A stretch of DNA of 64,000 bases from Bdellovibrionales bacterium CG10_big_fil_rev_8_21_14_0_10_45_34 (GCA_002778785.1 PEZS01000016.1:274453-338452); one strand, 5' to 3'; counted from the stretch's first letter, positions 22,799 to 32,033 are shown. Notes: generated by a model not told the origin, from the sequence alone. Program-made: numbers and translations.

Positions 22799-24913
22799 TC
22801 AAGCCGCCTTTCTTTTTTGGTTTTGTGTTTTTGATTTTCTGTAATTTTCCGTTTCCACAACCATGCCCAGTTGAGAAAGATAATCTAAACGCTCACCCAA
22901 TAAATCACCGCCATATACAAAGATGACTGAGCCGAACATGGCTTGCTTTTTGTTGATGGTTTCATTGTGAATAAGGCGCTGTTTTAGAAAAACAATATGA
23001 GTGGCACCTTCGCAGAATCCACGGAACCATTTACTTTCTGGCGTCCATGCGGGAACCAAAGAGAAAATAGGTTGGCCGTTTTGTTTGTATTCCGCCGCCA
23101 TTTTTTCCGCCCACGCTAATAATCCATTTTTATCGTTGTAAGGTGGATTGACAAAGACGCCATGGCCGCTACTGACTTCCCATGACTTTTTGAGAGCATT
23201 GTCTTTTTTGGTCAGTATTCTTTTAAACTTGTGAACCAAGTTTGCTTCCGAACCGGTAGCCGCGTCCAGCTCAAGCGGATACACAAAGTTTAAAAAATCC
23301 ACCAACCACTTAGGCGTCATCTGATGGTTTTTCTTGTCTTTGGTTTTCCAGCCTTCAATTGTTTCAAACAATTCTTTATCAGTAGAAGGCTCTACTTTAG
23401 TAAAAATAGGCGGCGGTGTAACTGAACCGCCTTTCACCAACGCCAATTTCTTTTTTGGAGTGCGGTTTGATTTTTCTACTAAGTCTTGCGTCCCGCCAGA
23501 AAAACGCGCACCTTTCATTTGCGGCTTTTGGTCTTGAGCGGCAGTTTCATTTGCCGCAACTTTTGGAGCCTTGGTCTTTTTGTTGGCTTTCAGCTTAGCT
23601 GTAACTTGTGGAGCTTTGCTCTTTTGGGTGGCTACGGCTTTCTTATTTTTTTGCGGTGGCGCTGGGTCAATTCTCTTTCCAGAGTTTTTAGTAACCCGCA
23701 CGCCCTTATCCCACAATGTCAGTGAAACAAGGATTTCTTTGAATAGCTCACGGATTACCGGAACTGGGACGGAGTTCCCCAGCTGTTTGTAACTTTCAGA
23801 TGCAGACGCCGTGAGTTTGTAGTTGTCTGGAAAGCCTTGAAGCCTTGCGCATTCCCGTGGGGTGAGTTTGCGTAAGTGAACTTTTTTGGTATTTCCATCT
23901 TTATCCGTCAAATCATACACGCCACGGTTTTTAGGTGCGCTCTTTTCAAGGGGCACCGCCACAAGATTTTTTAGCAGTGATGATGTTGACCGCAAGATGG
24001 TGTGCGTGGGTTTAGCAGGGTCAATGATTTCAAAGCCAAAGTTATCGCCATTTTTGTCATAGCGGTCTTTTGCTTGAACCAGCGTATCTATTTGCTCTTG
24101 GCTAAGGAAATAGTTTTTGTGAACGGAGTTTTCTAAAATCTCACCACTTGCCGCCGCAAGAACGGTTGGCTTTGGAAAACTGAACGGAACATTCTCACGG
24201 AAAGCCACAATGAAAAGTCTTTCACGGGCTTGCGGCACACCATAGTGAGATGCTTTTATAACTTGGTGGTGAGTGTAGTAGCCACGGGAATGTAGTTCTT
24301 TAAGAACGGTTTTTAATCCACGGCCACCATTGGTGGTAGCCATGCCTTTTACATTCTCAATGAAAAGAACACGGTGTTCCGGGTGGGCGTCCGCAATTCT
24401 AAAAACGTCATAGATAAGTTGCCCACGGTTATCTTTGAGACCTTTGCGTTTGCCTTGAGTAGAAAAAGATTGGCACGGTGTTGAAGCCGTCAACACGTCA
24501 AAGTTAGGCACCGTGTCCGCTTTAAGTTGAGTAATATCCCCAAATGGGCAATCACCAAAGTTGTCCTGATAAGTGGCAATGCAGTGTTTATCAATTTCAC
24601 TTGCGGCTACCACCTTAAATCCCGCTTGTTCAGCACCTAAACGGGTGCCGCCGATTCCGGCGAACGCTTCAAAAATTGTGAGCGGTTGAACGTTGCCGCC
24701 ATTTGGCTTTTTGTGTTTCACCCACCGCAATGCCTTGAACCAGCTTGCCGCTTGAGTGCGGGTGTTTTGGATTTGTTTAAAAATCCAATTCCGCACCTGA
24801 TTAAAAAGTGCGGTCAGTATTAACACCCATTGCGCGGTATTAATTTTTGTTGGTGCTACCTGAGTAGCGGTTTTCTTTTTAGAACGGGACTTGGTTACAG
24901 TTTTTGATTTCAT
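22799..24913 (-). CDS. Fused DNA methyltransferase: cytosine-C5 domain plus phage Dam-type adenine-N6 domain
   Basis: 704 residues. Residues ~78-395 hold the C5-methyltransferase motifs in order: motif I FEAFAGIGGT (81-90), catalytic PCQ with Cys147, ENV at 186-188, QARERLF at 228-234, and GNSVP at 379-383. A Lys/Pro/Ala-rich linker (~405-510) follows. Residues ~515-670 match the phage DNA N-6-adenine-methyltransferase family: MTPKWLVDFLN, LELDAATG, FVNPPYNDK (NPPY 589-592) and LVPAWTPESKWF. The N-terminal 75 residues are basic plus one hydrophobic helix. No restriction enzyme gene is adjacent, so self-protection of the element is likely. Good site TAGGAGG before ATG. Confidence 0.93.
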   Translation of the reverse strand: MKSKTVTKSRSKKKTATQVAPTKINTAQWVLILTALFNQVRNWIFKQIQNTRTQAASWFKALRWVKHKKPNGGNVQPLTIFEAFAGIGGTRLGAEQAGFKVVAASEIDKHCIATYQDNFGDCPFGDITQLKADTVPNFDVLTASTPCQSFSTQGKRKGLKDNRGQLIYDVFRIADAHPEHRVLFIENVKGMATTNGGRGLKTVLKELHSRGYYTHHQVIKASHYGVPQARERLFIVAFRENVPFSFPKPTVLAAASGEILENSVHKNYFLSQEQIDTLVQAKDRYDKNGDNFGFEIIDPAKPTHTILRSTSSLLKNLVAVPLEKSAPKNRGVYDLTDKDGNTKKVHLRKLTPRECARLQGFPDNYKLTASASESYKQLGNSVPVPVIRELFKEILVSLTLWDKGVRVTKNSGKRIDPAPPQKNKKAVATQKSKAPQVTAKLKANKKTKAPKVAANETAAQDQKPQMKGARFSGGTQDLVEKSNRTPKKKLALVKGGSVTPPPIFTKVEPSTDKELFETIEGWKTKDKKNHQMTPKWLVDFLNFVYPLELDAATGSEANLVHKFKRILTKKDNALKKSWEVSSGHGVFVNPPYNDKNGLLAWAEKMAAEYKQNGQPIFSLVPAWTPESKWFRGFCEGATHIVFLKQRLIHNETINKKQAMFGSVIFVYGGDLLGERLDYLSQLGMVVETENYRKSKTQNQKRKAA

Positions 24914-24946
24914 ATTTGCCTCCTAAGGGCAAAGTAAGAAATCGAG

Positions 24947-24984
24947 GCTGACGCACGGACGAGGCTTGGCTGACAGATGGCGGA
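24947..24984. repeat. Left copy of a 38-bp inverted repeat flanking the 599-residue gene
   Basis: 38 bases starting GCTGACGCACGG. The reverse complement of 27027-27064 matches at 32 of 38 positions, with GGACGAGGC and GGCTGACAGATGGC identical. Together the copies enclose one gene. There is no matching short direct repeat outside them. Confidence 0.85.
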
Positions 24985-25108
24985 CAGCTAAAAAGGGAAA
25001 GGATTTCTGATGGTTGAAGACCACAGATCTTTTAAAAAAGAACATGCGCGAGAGCGCCTGTTCAATAAACTGTATTTAAAATGGCAAACCGCGATTGGCT
25101 AAGTGTGA

Positions 25109-26908
25109 TTAGCTCGCACGGTTTTTTGATTTTGGCGGGAGGGCCTTTGAGGTCTTGGTTTTATCGATGATTTTTTGAGCTTGCTTGTGATCAGAAAAAT
25201 CATCTTCGCCCGGAATCCATGCTGTATTGATTCGATACATTCCGCGCTCAAGGCTAACGATAAACTTATTCCATAACGGATGACGGGCGAAAATATCGCT
25301 ACTGACTTTCAGTGGAGTTTTGCGGGTGTCTCCCACGGAGGGATAGAGATCGACAATCATGTCCGACGGGGTATCAGGATTTCCGCCTTCGTGCCGCGAA
25401 TACAGCAATTTTACGGCAAGGGCTTGGTCTTCTGAAAAATTGCTGATCAGCCTCCCATCAAACTTCAATGATCGAAATCGGCTATCAAATGCGAACGGTG
25501 AGTTTTTAACTTTATATTCGGCAAGCCCCAGCTTTGCGATCTGACCATCGTTAAATCCTAAATTAAGTGTCGGTGAGGTGCGCTCCCCAGACAATTCCTC
25601 ACTTTCAAGGCGGAGGAGTTTCGCCAATAACGCATTGGCATCCTTTGCTTGGCTCAAACGGCTCATAATCTCGTTAAGGGCTTTCTTGTTTTGGCGAGAC
25701 ACCTGAATAGTAATGTGATCAATCCATTGGCCATCCAAAGAGGAATTGAGTTCACGATCAAAATTATTAAAAAAAGCTTCCTGCGCTTCAATCGCCTGCG
25801 CCCAATAATCTATGGCGTCGTTAAATGAGCGAGATTTATCGCCAATACTGTTTTGATAAAAATTGAGGCCGAAGACGGAGTGACCGGAAGGAAGTTTTTT
25901 GAGGAAAGGGGCGAGCTTGATTTGCGTCTGTCTTAAACAGCCCGTGTCCGTCTCAAACGCTACTGAAGCGATAAAAAATAAAATGTCGTCGATGGAGCCA
26001 TAAGATGGCCCCTCCGTTGCGCTGACTGGTGGCGGATTAGATTCGTCATATTCAACATAGTCCACAGACATCGCGTGCTCTTCGCGTACTTGCTGGTCGA
26101 TGTGAAAAAACGCTTTAAAGTCATCACCTTCCGGATCAAACGATTTTAATAGTAGTTCAGACAGGGATTTATAGATCCCATCAATCCCATTTTTTTGTAA
26201 TGACTCGATAGCTACGCTTGTTGTTCCCAGTAAAAACTCAAACAGCTTTTCCCGCAATTGGCGAACGCCAACAGTTTGACCCTCAAGCACCACGCCCCAT
26301 TCTTTTTCGCTAAATAAATCCCTATATCGGTACGGAGCTAAGTCATCGCATATATTCGCGGCTGGCGTATGCTCATCGCATTCAATTTCCGCTCCCATCA
26401 GGTCGTGAAATGACTGCGCTAAAAGAGTGCGGGGAATGAAGTGGTTGAAGCAAGAAAAAGAAAAGGGACTTTCCGTGTAGCCTTTTGAGACAAATTCTTC
26501 GCGGTGCTTTTTTAAAAAATCACGATACTTATTGAGAATAACGACCAGCTCTTGCTTTGAATAAAAAGGGGGCTGCGTTTGTTTGAGGTTGAGCGCTGTC
26601 GCGTATCGGACTTTCAGCTTTGGAAGTGGGCTGGAGAAGAAGTCCACCAATTGCTCTTTTGACAATACCGCCGCGGCTTCATCCAAATCTGGAAAGAAAA
26701 AAAGCTCTCCACTAAAACCATGTTGTTTTACCTGCGGAACCCAATAGTCAGGTTTTTGATCAGTCAGTTCGGCCGTTTCCCGCAAAACCAGTTCAACCCA
26801 TGACGGTTCCAATTGATAAGCCTCGGCGATCCTTGCGGCCTCCGCAGAAATAAACTCCTCGTAGCGAACGGCAAGTTCGTCATCTTTCAGCATCTCAAAA
26901 ATATCCAT
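25109..26908 (-). CDS. Large unknown protein near the right end of the element
   Basis: 599 residues, mostly soluble and mixed, with acidic N-terminal helices (MDIFEMLKDDELAVRYEEFI) and a basic tail (KTKTSKALPPKSKNRAS). I find no nuclease, ATPase or methylase motif. The start is weak: only AAGG just before the ATG at 26908. It is a solitary gene enclosed by 38-bp inverted repeats, a position at the edge of the element where defence or accessory cargo often sits. Function unknown. Confidence 0.7.
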   Translation of the reverse strand: MDIFEMLKDDELAVRYEEFISAEAARIAEAYQLEPSWVELVLRETAELTDQKPDYWVPQVKQHGFSGELFFFPDLDEAAAVLSKEQLVDFFSSPLPKLKVRYATALNLKQTQPPFYSKQELVVILNKYRDFLKKHREEFVSKGYTESPFSFSCFNHFIPRTLLAQSFHDLMGAEIECDEHTPAANICDDLAPYRYRDLFSEKEWGVVLEGQTVGVRQLREKLFEFLLGTTSVAIESLQKNGIDGIYKSLSELLLKSFDPEGDDFKAFFHIDQQVREEHAMSVDYVEYDESNPPPVSATEGPSYGSIDDILFFIASVAFETDTGCLRQTQIKLAPFLKKLPSGHSVFGLNFYQNSIGDKSRSFNDAIDYWAQAIEAQEAFFNNFDRELNSSLDGQWIDHITIQVSRQNKKALNEIMSRLSQAKDANALLAKLLRLESEELSGERTSPTLNLGFNDGQIAKLGLAEYKVKNSPFAFDSRFRSLKFDGRLISNFSEDQALAVKLLYSRHEGGNPDTPSDMIVDLYPSVGDTRKTPLKVSSDIFARHPLWNKFIVSLERGMYRINTAWIPGEDDFSDHKQAQKIIDKTKTSKALPPKSKNRAS

Positions 26909-27026
26909 ACCTTAAAAGTTTAAGCGAAGTACCCACCCCCTGTCGCGCAAGACCGCTACCGCTTTGCGGATTTAGCCCCTTGGTCTTGTTCCGCGCATAA
27001 ATCAAATCCCAACACCACAAAACCCA

Positions 27027-27064
27027 TCAGCCATCTGTCAGCCGTGCCTCGTCCGGCTGTCAGC
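27027..27064. repeat. Right copy of the 38-bp inverted repeat
   Basis: Reverse complement of 24947-24984 with six mismatches. It lies about 120 bases upstream of the 599-residue gene and 134 bases inside the right att site. A hairpin-forming GGACC...GGTCC follows at about 27093-27109. Confidence 0.85.
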
Positions 27065-27209
27065 TTCGTTTTCCTATCCTGCCCCCATGGCCACCCGCTG
27101 GACCTAATGCGGTCCGCCAAGGCCTGAACCCAAAACCAAAGGCCGCACCCAGCCTTTTCGCCTGCCCCTTAATTTTCAGTATTTAGAGCAAAAAGTGGAT
27201 AGACCGTCT

Positions 27210-27256
27210 CCTTGCCAAGGCGAAGGCCGCCGGTTTGAGCCCGGTCACCCGCTCCA
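27210..27256 (+). pseudogene. attR and 3' half of the split tRNA-Gly gene
   Basis: The core CCTTGCCAAGG (27210-27220) is followed by CGAAGGCC, the T-arm CCGGTTTGAGCCCGG and acceptor CACCCGC-TCCA ending at 27256. Upstream, bases 27194-27220 match 24 of 27 bases of the D-arm to anticodon region of the tRNA, but the acceptor strand is lost, so this is not a functional tRNA. Joined to 6453-6492 it restores the original gene. Confidence 0.92.
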
Positions 27257-27394
27257 ATTTACCAATAATTGAAATATGTCGCGTGGATGGGGGCATCTAA
27301 TAATCCGCTAACCCATCGGAACTCTTTTGTTTTATGAATTGACACGCCAGAAAAAAGTACCTGCCTAGAAGGCTCTGTGGCAGGTTGTGTAGCT

Positions 27395-28381
27395 ATGAAA
27401 ATAGCTCTTTTCCATGATAGTGTGTTACCTCCCAAAAACTATGGTGGCATTGAAAGAATAGTTGTTTCGTTGGCCCGAGAGTACACACGCCTTGGACACG
27501 AAGTGTTGCTCGTTTGCCGTGAAGGTAGCCAAATAAAAGACTACGAAACAATGACTGTTCCCGCCGGCACGGAGCCACAAGAGCTCCCCACGGGAATTGA
27601 CTTTTATCATAGTCATCAGCCTCTTCTAAAAAAACCTAAAACACCTTTTTTGGTTACGATTCACGGAAACGGTCACCCCCATGAAAAATACTTTGCTAAC
27701 ACAAATTTTTTGAGCGCGAGTCATGCCCGCAACCATAACGCCAGATTCTTCGTTTATAATGGTGTCGACCCAGATAGGTATCCTTTTACCGAAAAGAAAC
27801 AAGATTACTTCGTGTTTTTAGCCCGAACAACTTGGCGTGTGAAGAACGTCAAAACTGCTATTGCATGGGCTAATGATTTAGGCGTCAAGCTTGAGATCAT
27901 GGGCGGCAGTGGAATCTCGAGACTCAACATTCACTACAACGGACTTGTTGATGAAGATCAAAAATTAAAACTACTTGCGGGAGCTCGAGCACTGATTTAT
28001 CCGACGAACTGGGATGAGCCATGCGCCGCAGCTCCGCTAGAAGCGCTAGCTTGTGGAACGCCGGTCATTTCGACCGCCAATGGGTGTATGCCAGAGCTCC
28101 TACGAGACAACACGGGGGTGGTCTGCCACAACTACGACGAACTCATGTCTGCCGCAGAAGAAGTCTCAAAAATCTCCCCGCTCTCTTGCCGTAAATCGAT
28201 TGAGAATTATTTTAGTCTTAAGAGGATGGCGCAAGATTACTTAAAGTTATTTGAGAAAATTCTCAATGAAGGCGAACTAGATCAGAAGCCAAAATACAAA
28301 TTTAGTAAAAACTCCGCTAAAGCGCTATTTAAGCCAACCCTTTGGAACCGTATCCAATACGGTTTTACTGGCAAGATATAA
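27395..28381 (+). CDS. GT4-family glycosyltransferase
   Basis: 328 residues from the ATG at 27395, which gives the usual opening MKIALFHDSVLPPKNYGGIE with the Gly-rich donor loop; a GTG at 27377 would add six residues. The GT4 signature E-x7-E appears in DEPCAAAPLEALACGTPVIS. A first Rossmann half with H-x-H-like SHQP and a second with FLARTTWRVKNV complete the GT-B fold. It probably adds a sugar to a lipid or surface glycan. It lies just beyond the mobile element and appears monocistronic. Confidence 0.88.
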   Translation: MKIALFHDSVLPPKNYGGIERIVVSLAREYTRLGHEVLLVCREGSQIKDYETMTVPAGTEPQELPTGIDFYHSHQPLLKKPKTPFLVTIHGNGHPHEKYFANTNFLSASHARNHNARFFVYNGVDPDRYPFTEKKQDYFVFLARTTWRVKNVKTAIAWANDLGVKLEIMGGSGISRLNIHYNGLVDEDQKLKLLAGARALIYPTNWDEPCAAAPLEALACGTPVISTANGCMPELLRDNTGVVCHNYDELMSAAEEVSKISPLSCRKSIENYFSLKRMAQDYLKLFEKILNEGELDQKPKYKFSKNSAKALFKPTLWNRIQYGFTGKI

Positions 28382-28443
28382 ATCGAAAAGCAGACAAAGG
28401 GCTCCGAAACTACCTCATTTCGGTGGACACATTGCTTTAACAG

Positions 28444-28740
28444 CTATTGAACTAGAGTCGCCTTGGTACCCTCTTTAACTTTATAACCGGCGCTTTCGAT
28501 AGCTTTTGCCACCGCAATCTCATCAAAAGCCGCACTCGCTTTATGGGTTACAATGGCCGTATTTGTTTTATAGTCAGCCTTAACCGATTCGACAAATTCA
28601 AGTTCAGAGACTTTTTTCTCAATATTTGAAGAGCAACCGCCGCAGGTCATCCCTTCAACCTCGAATTTGTAGGTTTGGCCCGCCTGGCCGGGCGCCGAGA
28701 CGCCAAAGCACATTAACAAAAAGAAAAAAAGCTTCCTCAT
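28444..28740 (-). CDS. Secreted heavy-metal-associated (HMA) protein
   Basis: 98 residues. A signal peptide (LFFFLLMCFGVSAPGQA) is followed by one ferredoxin-like HMA domain with the metal site MTCGGC (Cys33, Cys36) and the conserved AIVTHKASAAFDEIAVAKAIESAGY pattern. MerP-like proteins with this build bind copper or mercury in the periplasm. No P-type ATPase is adjacent, so the metal remains open. Confidence 0.88.
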   Translation of the reverse strand: MRKLFFFLLMCFGVSAPGQAGQTYKFEVEGMTCGGCSSNIEKKVSELEFVESVKADYKTNTAIVTHKASAAFDEIAVAKAIESAGYKVKEGTKATLVQ

Positions 28741-29035
28741 TCTATCGCCCTCAAATTGATTAAGTGTGACTGATTACTTGTAGGCTACTAAGTTAAACTC
28801 AAACTGCACCGAAATCAACGAAGCACAATCCTCAAAAGTTCATCCCCTGAGCTTTGATTAAGTGGACTAAGTAAAACTCTAACACCGAGATCGACAGGGC
28901 GTAGTCCTCAATAAATACAAGAATTCGAGCTTTGCGATTGCAGCCACTACATAAGGCGAGAATAAGATGATGCAGCGTCCCCAATTCACGTAGGGGTACT
29001 TCTGTCGTATGAGTTTCGCTAAGCTCCTACCTATT

Positions 29036-30259
29036 ATGAAACATCACATCTTTTTTTCTATATCCCAGACGCCTGTCGGTGGAGTTCTGCCCCCTGAAAA
29101 TGAGATGTGGAATAACTTTTTCAGTCAAGTTATTGAAGCCGATAAACTGGGCTTTGAATCTGCCTGGATAGCGGAGGCTCATCTTTCTAGTGAGGTTCAG
29201 AAACAAAATAAGAACCCAGTTATACCCCATTGGCAAGGTGAGGTGGGGCTTAACACGGATATCTTCCAGCTTGCCCGAGAGGTGTTTGCCCGCACAGAAA
29301 GAATCGAAGTTGGCTCGGCCATTTTAAATCTACTTTGTAACGGTGGACCAGTTGCACACGCTGAAAGATTGGCAACTTTTTTATCTCTTCATGGTTTGAA
29401 CCCAAACGAAAAACGCAAACTGAATCTTGGGTTCGCAGCAGGTCGGTTCGATTTTAATAGCCGAGCCACCGGAGTTGTACCGAGAAATGGTCTAGAAGAA
29501 AGTTTTTGGCCCATCTACAAGAACAAGTTTTTTGAAGAAGCTACTGAAGTTTTCTTAAGGCTGTTTCAGGGGGAGACATTGTCCAGTCAAGACATCCCCC
29601 AACGAGTTATTACAAAAGACGATTTTTTGTCTGAAGGTGATTGGCAATCGTTTCGAATTTCAAATCCGCTCATTAGCGAGACTCATCAAGTAGAAAGAAG
29701 ATGGGATTTTGAAAAGATTCAGATTGTGCCCAAGTCTTATCGGCGAGAGCTGTGCCAGCTCTATATTGGCACCCACAATCCACGACTTCAAACCTGGGCC
29801 AATGAGTTTGCCCCGGTACGCGTTTTTAATCTTTCTATCACTCAGCCAGAAATCATCGATCAAACTCATGAACGAATGTTAAAGTCTTACAACCAAAACG
29901 GTGGCCCATGGCTTCGCGAATACATGCCAAGAACCACGTTCGTATTCGTACACGCAGATAAAAAACTAACAGACAAACAAAATTCAGCAAGGGCTCACGA
30001 AAAGGCCGAGCTTGCCTTGAATGAGTATTGGAAAGCCCTCGAAGGGACAATCAACTCCAACAAAGTGAAGTCTGCAGCAACAAATGCCCTAGTTGGTAAT
30101 CCTCAAGAAGTTGCAAATCAGATATTAACGAGATTTCATCCATCTGATACCTTAATGTTATGGTTTGATTTTTTCAATCACGATTGTAGCGACGTCATTG
30201 AGATGATGGATGTTTATCAAAATCAAATTAGGCCCATGGTCGAAAGCAAGAATAGGTGA
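29036..30259 (+). CDS. LLM-class flavin-dependent oxidoreductase
   Basis: 407 residues from the ATG at 29036 (an ATG at 29009 adds nine). The bacterial-luciferase pattern is clear: an early strand MKHHIFFSISQ, then ADKLGFESAWIAEAHL, the EVGSAILNLL strand, LNLGFAAGRFDF and a later LWFDFFNHD. The family uses reduced flavin and oxygen. The substrate is not obvious. It overlaps the asparaginase-like gene by four bases (GTGA), so it belongs to the kynurenine operon. Confidence 0.85.
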   Translation: MKHHIFFSISQTPVGGVLPPENEMWNNFFSQVIEADKLGFESAWIAEAHLSSEVQKQNKNPVIPHWQGEVGLNTDIFQLAREVFARTERIEVGSAILNLLCNGGPVAHAERLATFLSLHGLNPNEKRKLNLGFAAGRFDFNSRATGVVPRNGLEESFWPIYKNKFFEEATEVFLRLFQGETLSSQDIPQRVITKDDFLSEGDWQSFRISNPLISETHQVERRWDFEKIQIVPKSYRRELCQLYIGTHNPRLQTWANEFAPVRVFNLSITQPEIIDQTHERMLKSYNQNGGPWLREYMPRTTFVFVHADKKLTDKQNSARAHEKAELALNEYWKALEGTINSNKVKSAATNALVGNPQEVANQILTRFHPSDTLMLWFDFFNHDCSDVIEMMDVYQNQIRPMVESKNR

Positions 30260-31362
30260 ATGTTGTGCCCAAATTACTAGTTACGCGAAATGGTGTAAAA
30301 GAGTGCGAAATAGAATATTCTGTACATTGGTACGCTAAGACTCGTAGAGGAGAGATATCGTCTACTAACTCACACAGAGAAGACCCAGTCGTATACGGTA
30401 GAAGTACTTTTAAACCACTTATGATTAAAGCTTTGGTTGAAGATCTCGAGGATCTTTCAATTGCACAAAAAGCAATCTGCGTTTCAAGTCATTCGGGAGA
30501 TCGCGAGCATCTACAGTGTGCTCAGTCGGTACTTCCACATTCACTATGGGACCACTTAAACACTCCCCCAAGCTTGCCACTTAAGCCCATCGTTCAAAAG
30601 CCCATTCGCCCAACAAAATGGTTTCATCCCTGCAGTGGCCAACACTCAGGCCTGCTGTGTGCTTTTAAAAAACGTGGATGGTCAACTCAAGACTATCAAA
30701 GCCCGGAGCACCCTTTTCAAGGGGAGTACTTTCAAGTATTGAAAAATGCCATCGGCCCCTCGTTTAAACCCCACAGAGTCGCTATAGACGGATGTGGTCT
30801 GCCCACTTTTGCCCTTAAATTATCCGAAGCTGCGAAAGCCATGCAGTTTTTGGCAGAGACGAAAAATCAAGACTGGATATGGAAGGCAATGACCACAAAA
30901 CCCGAAATGGTGGGCGGACCTGGCCGAATCGACACTCTTATCATGCAGGCAACGAAAGGTTATGTTGCCGCGAAAGAGGGAGCAGAGGGGCTACTTGGAA
31001 TTGCTTTGTCGAGCCAATCCGACGAAGAGCCAACATCGCTAGGTGATGCAAACCACTTTTCGGCGGGCATCGCTATTAAACTTCACCACGGAACCGACTG
31101 GTTACATCTTCACTTCATTGTACATCGACTCTTTTCTGAAATTGGAATTTCGCTACCTGTGCCCCCGATCGATCGATTGAGGGATTACGAATATGCAGAT
31201 TATGTGTTTGACCAAGAAGCTATAGAAGCCATTGGCTCAATTGCTCTTCTGATGACGGGCGTTAGTACAAGTCGCGTAAGACCCCAGGATGTCGCGCAGG
31301 GCGCTGGCACTAGTGAACACAAAGAATTTGAGAAGAAGTGGGCCAAGTCTTGGACTCCCTAG
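30256..31362 (+). CDS. Asparaginase-II-like protein
   Basis: 368 residues with GTG start at 30256. Family marks: VVYGRSTFKPLMIKALVED near 46-63, the HPCSGQHSGLL motif at 124-134, then EHPFQ and DGCGLPTFALKLSEAAKA, and EMVGGPGRIDT with KEGAEGLLGIAL. These match the asparaginase_II (thermolabile amidohydrolase) family. The core Cys, Ser and His look intact. Its place between an LLM oxidoreductase and kynB suggests an amidohydrolase step on a tryptophan-derived amide; that is speculation. Confidence 0.85.
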   Translation: MNVVPKLLVTRNGVKECEIEYSVHWYAKTRRGEISSTNSHREDPVVYGRSTFKPLMIKALVEDLEDLSIAQKAICVSSHSGDREHLQCAQSVLPHSLWDHLNTPPSLPLKPIVQKPIRPTKWFHPCSGQHSGLLCAFKKRGWSTQDYQSPEHPFQGEYFQVLKNAIGPSFKPHRVAIDGCGLPTFALKLSEAAKAMQFLAETKNQDWIWKAMTTKPEMVGGPGRIDTLIMQATKGYVAAKEGAEGLLGIALSSQSDEEPTSLGDANHFSAGIAIKLHHGTDWLHLHFIVHRLFSEIGISLPVPPIDRLRDYEYADYVFDQEAIEAIGSIALLMTGVSTSRVRPQDVAQGAGTSEHKEFEKKWAKSWTP

Positions 31363-32024
31363 TTGCCTACGACATTTCGCCGGCGTTGCATGACGGCATT
31401 GCCGTTTGGCCGGGTGACAGGGCCTTTAGGTACACTCAGAGCTTTTCGATCAGCCAAGGCGATCATATAGATTTAGGGTCCATAGACTCAACACTTCATG
31501 TGGGTGCCCATGCTGATGCCCCCTCTCATTATCAAAGAAACTCGGCCTCTATAGACGAAGTGTCGCTGGATTATTATTTTGGGCCGTGCCAAGTCATCAC
31601 TATTGAAAAGGCCTGCTCGAACGGGCGGATTTTACCTGAACATATTGAGGGTAAACCGATTTCTACCGCTCGAATTCTTCTAAAGACGAATTCATTTTCG
31701 ACTCACGACAAATTCAACGAGTCATTCTTTTCACTCAGTCCAGAACTTGTAAAATACTTTAGCCTAAAGGGAGTTTGCCTCGTTGGCATTGATACCCCGA
31801 GCGTGGATCCGTTTGACGACAAAGTGCTGTTATCACACAAAGAAATCCTCAAGCTGGGCATGCGCAATCTCGAGGGAGTGATTCTGAGTGATGTCCCTGA
31901 TGGAAGCTACTGGCTCTCAGCCCTTCCTTTAAGGCTGAAGGGTGCGGATGCATCTCCGGTACGTGCGGCATTATTTTCGATGAACCACATGAAAGATTCA
32001 CTTCTTTCGCTGAAAGACTTTTAG
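31338..32024 (+). CDS. kynB: Kynurenine formamidase (KynB-type cyclase)
   Basis: 228 residues from the GTG at 31338. The KynB/cyclase metal motif H-x-G-x-H-x-D is present as HVGAHADAP (H54, G56, H58, D60), and the N-terminus YDISPALHDGIAVWPGD is typical, with later LVGIDTPSVDPFD. It hydrolyses N-formylkynurenine to kynurenine and formate. It overlaps the previous gene by 25 bases and is followed by kynA after nine, so the two steps of the pathway are encoded together. Confidence 0.93.
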   Translation: MGQVLDSLVAYDISPALHDGIAVWPGDRAFRYTQSFSISQGDHIDLGSIDSTLHVGAHADAPSHYQRNSASIDEVSLDYYFGPCQVITIEKACSNGRILPEHIEGKPISTARILLKTNSFSTHDKFNESFFSLSPELVKYFSLKGVCLVGIDTPSVDPFDDKVLLSHKEILKLGMRNLEGVILSDVPDGSYWLSALPLRLKGADASPVRAALFSMNHMKDSLLSLKDF

Positions 32025-32033
32025 GAGACTTTG

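Larger units (their letters stand above)
6482..27220. mobile_element. Integrated mobile element of about 20.7 kb inserted in a tRNA-Gly anticodon loop
   Basis: The element is bounded by the 11-bp direct repeat CCTTGCCAAGG (6482-6492 and 27210-27220), the two parts of a tRNA-Gly gene, and 12-bp perfect inverted arms (AGACGGTCTATC at 6493-6504; its reverse complement at 27198-27209). A tyrosine recombinase lies near the left end. Cargo runs from the carried tRNA-Gly to the 599-residue unknown at 26908. I see no relaxase, coupling protein, type IV secretion, capsid or terminase genes. An integrative mobilisable element, satellite or integrated plasmid are the options; the Rep-like gene at 15806 fits the last. 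Confidence 0.92.

Noticed and set aside
24947..27064. Transposon with terminal inverted repeats
   Set aside because: There is no transposase inside and no target-site duplication outside; the inverted repeats alone do not show transposition.
6482..27220. Prophage
   Set aside because: No capsid, tail, portal, terminase or lysis genes are recognisable; the cargo is accessory and defence-like.
6482..27220. Self-transmissible conjugative element
   Set aside because: No relaxase, coupling protein or type IV secretion components are seen, so mobility by itself is not supported.
27210..27256. Second working tRNA-Gly at the right end
   Set aside because: The acceptor 5' strand is missing and the anticodon stem does not pair; it is the 3' half of the split gene.
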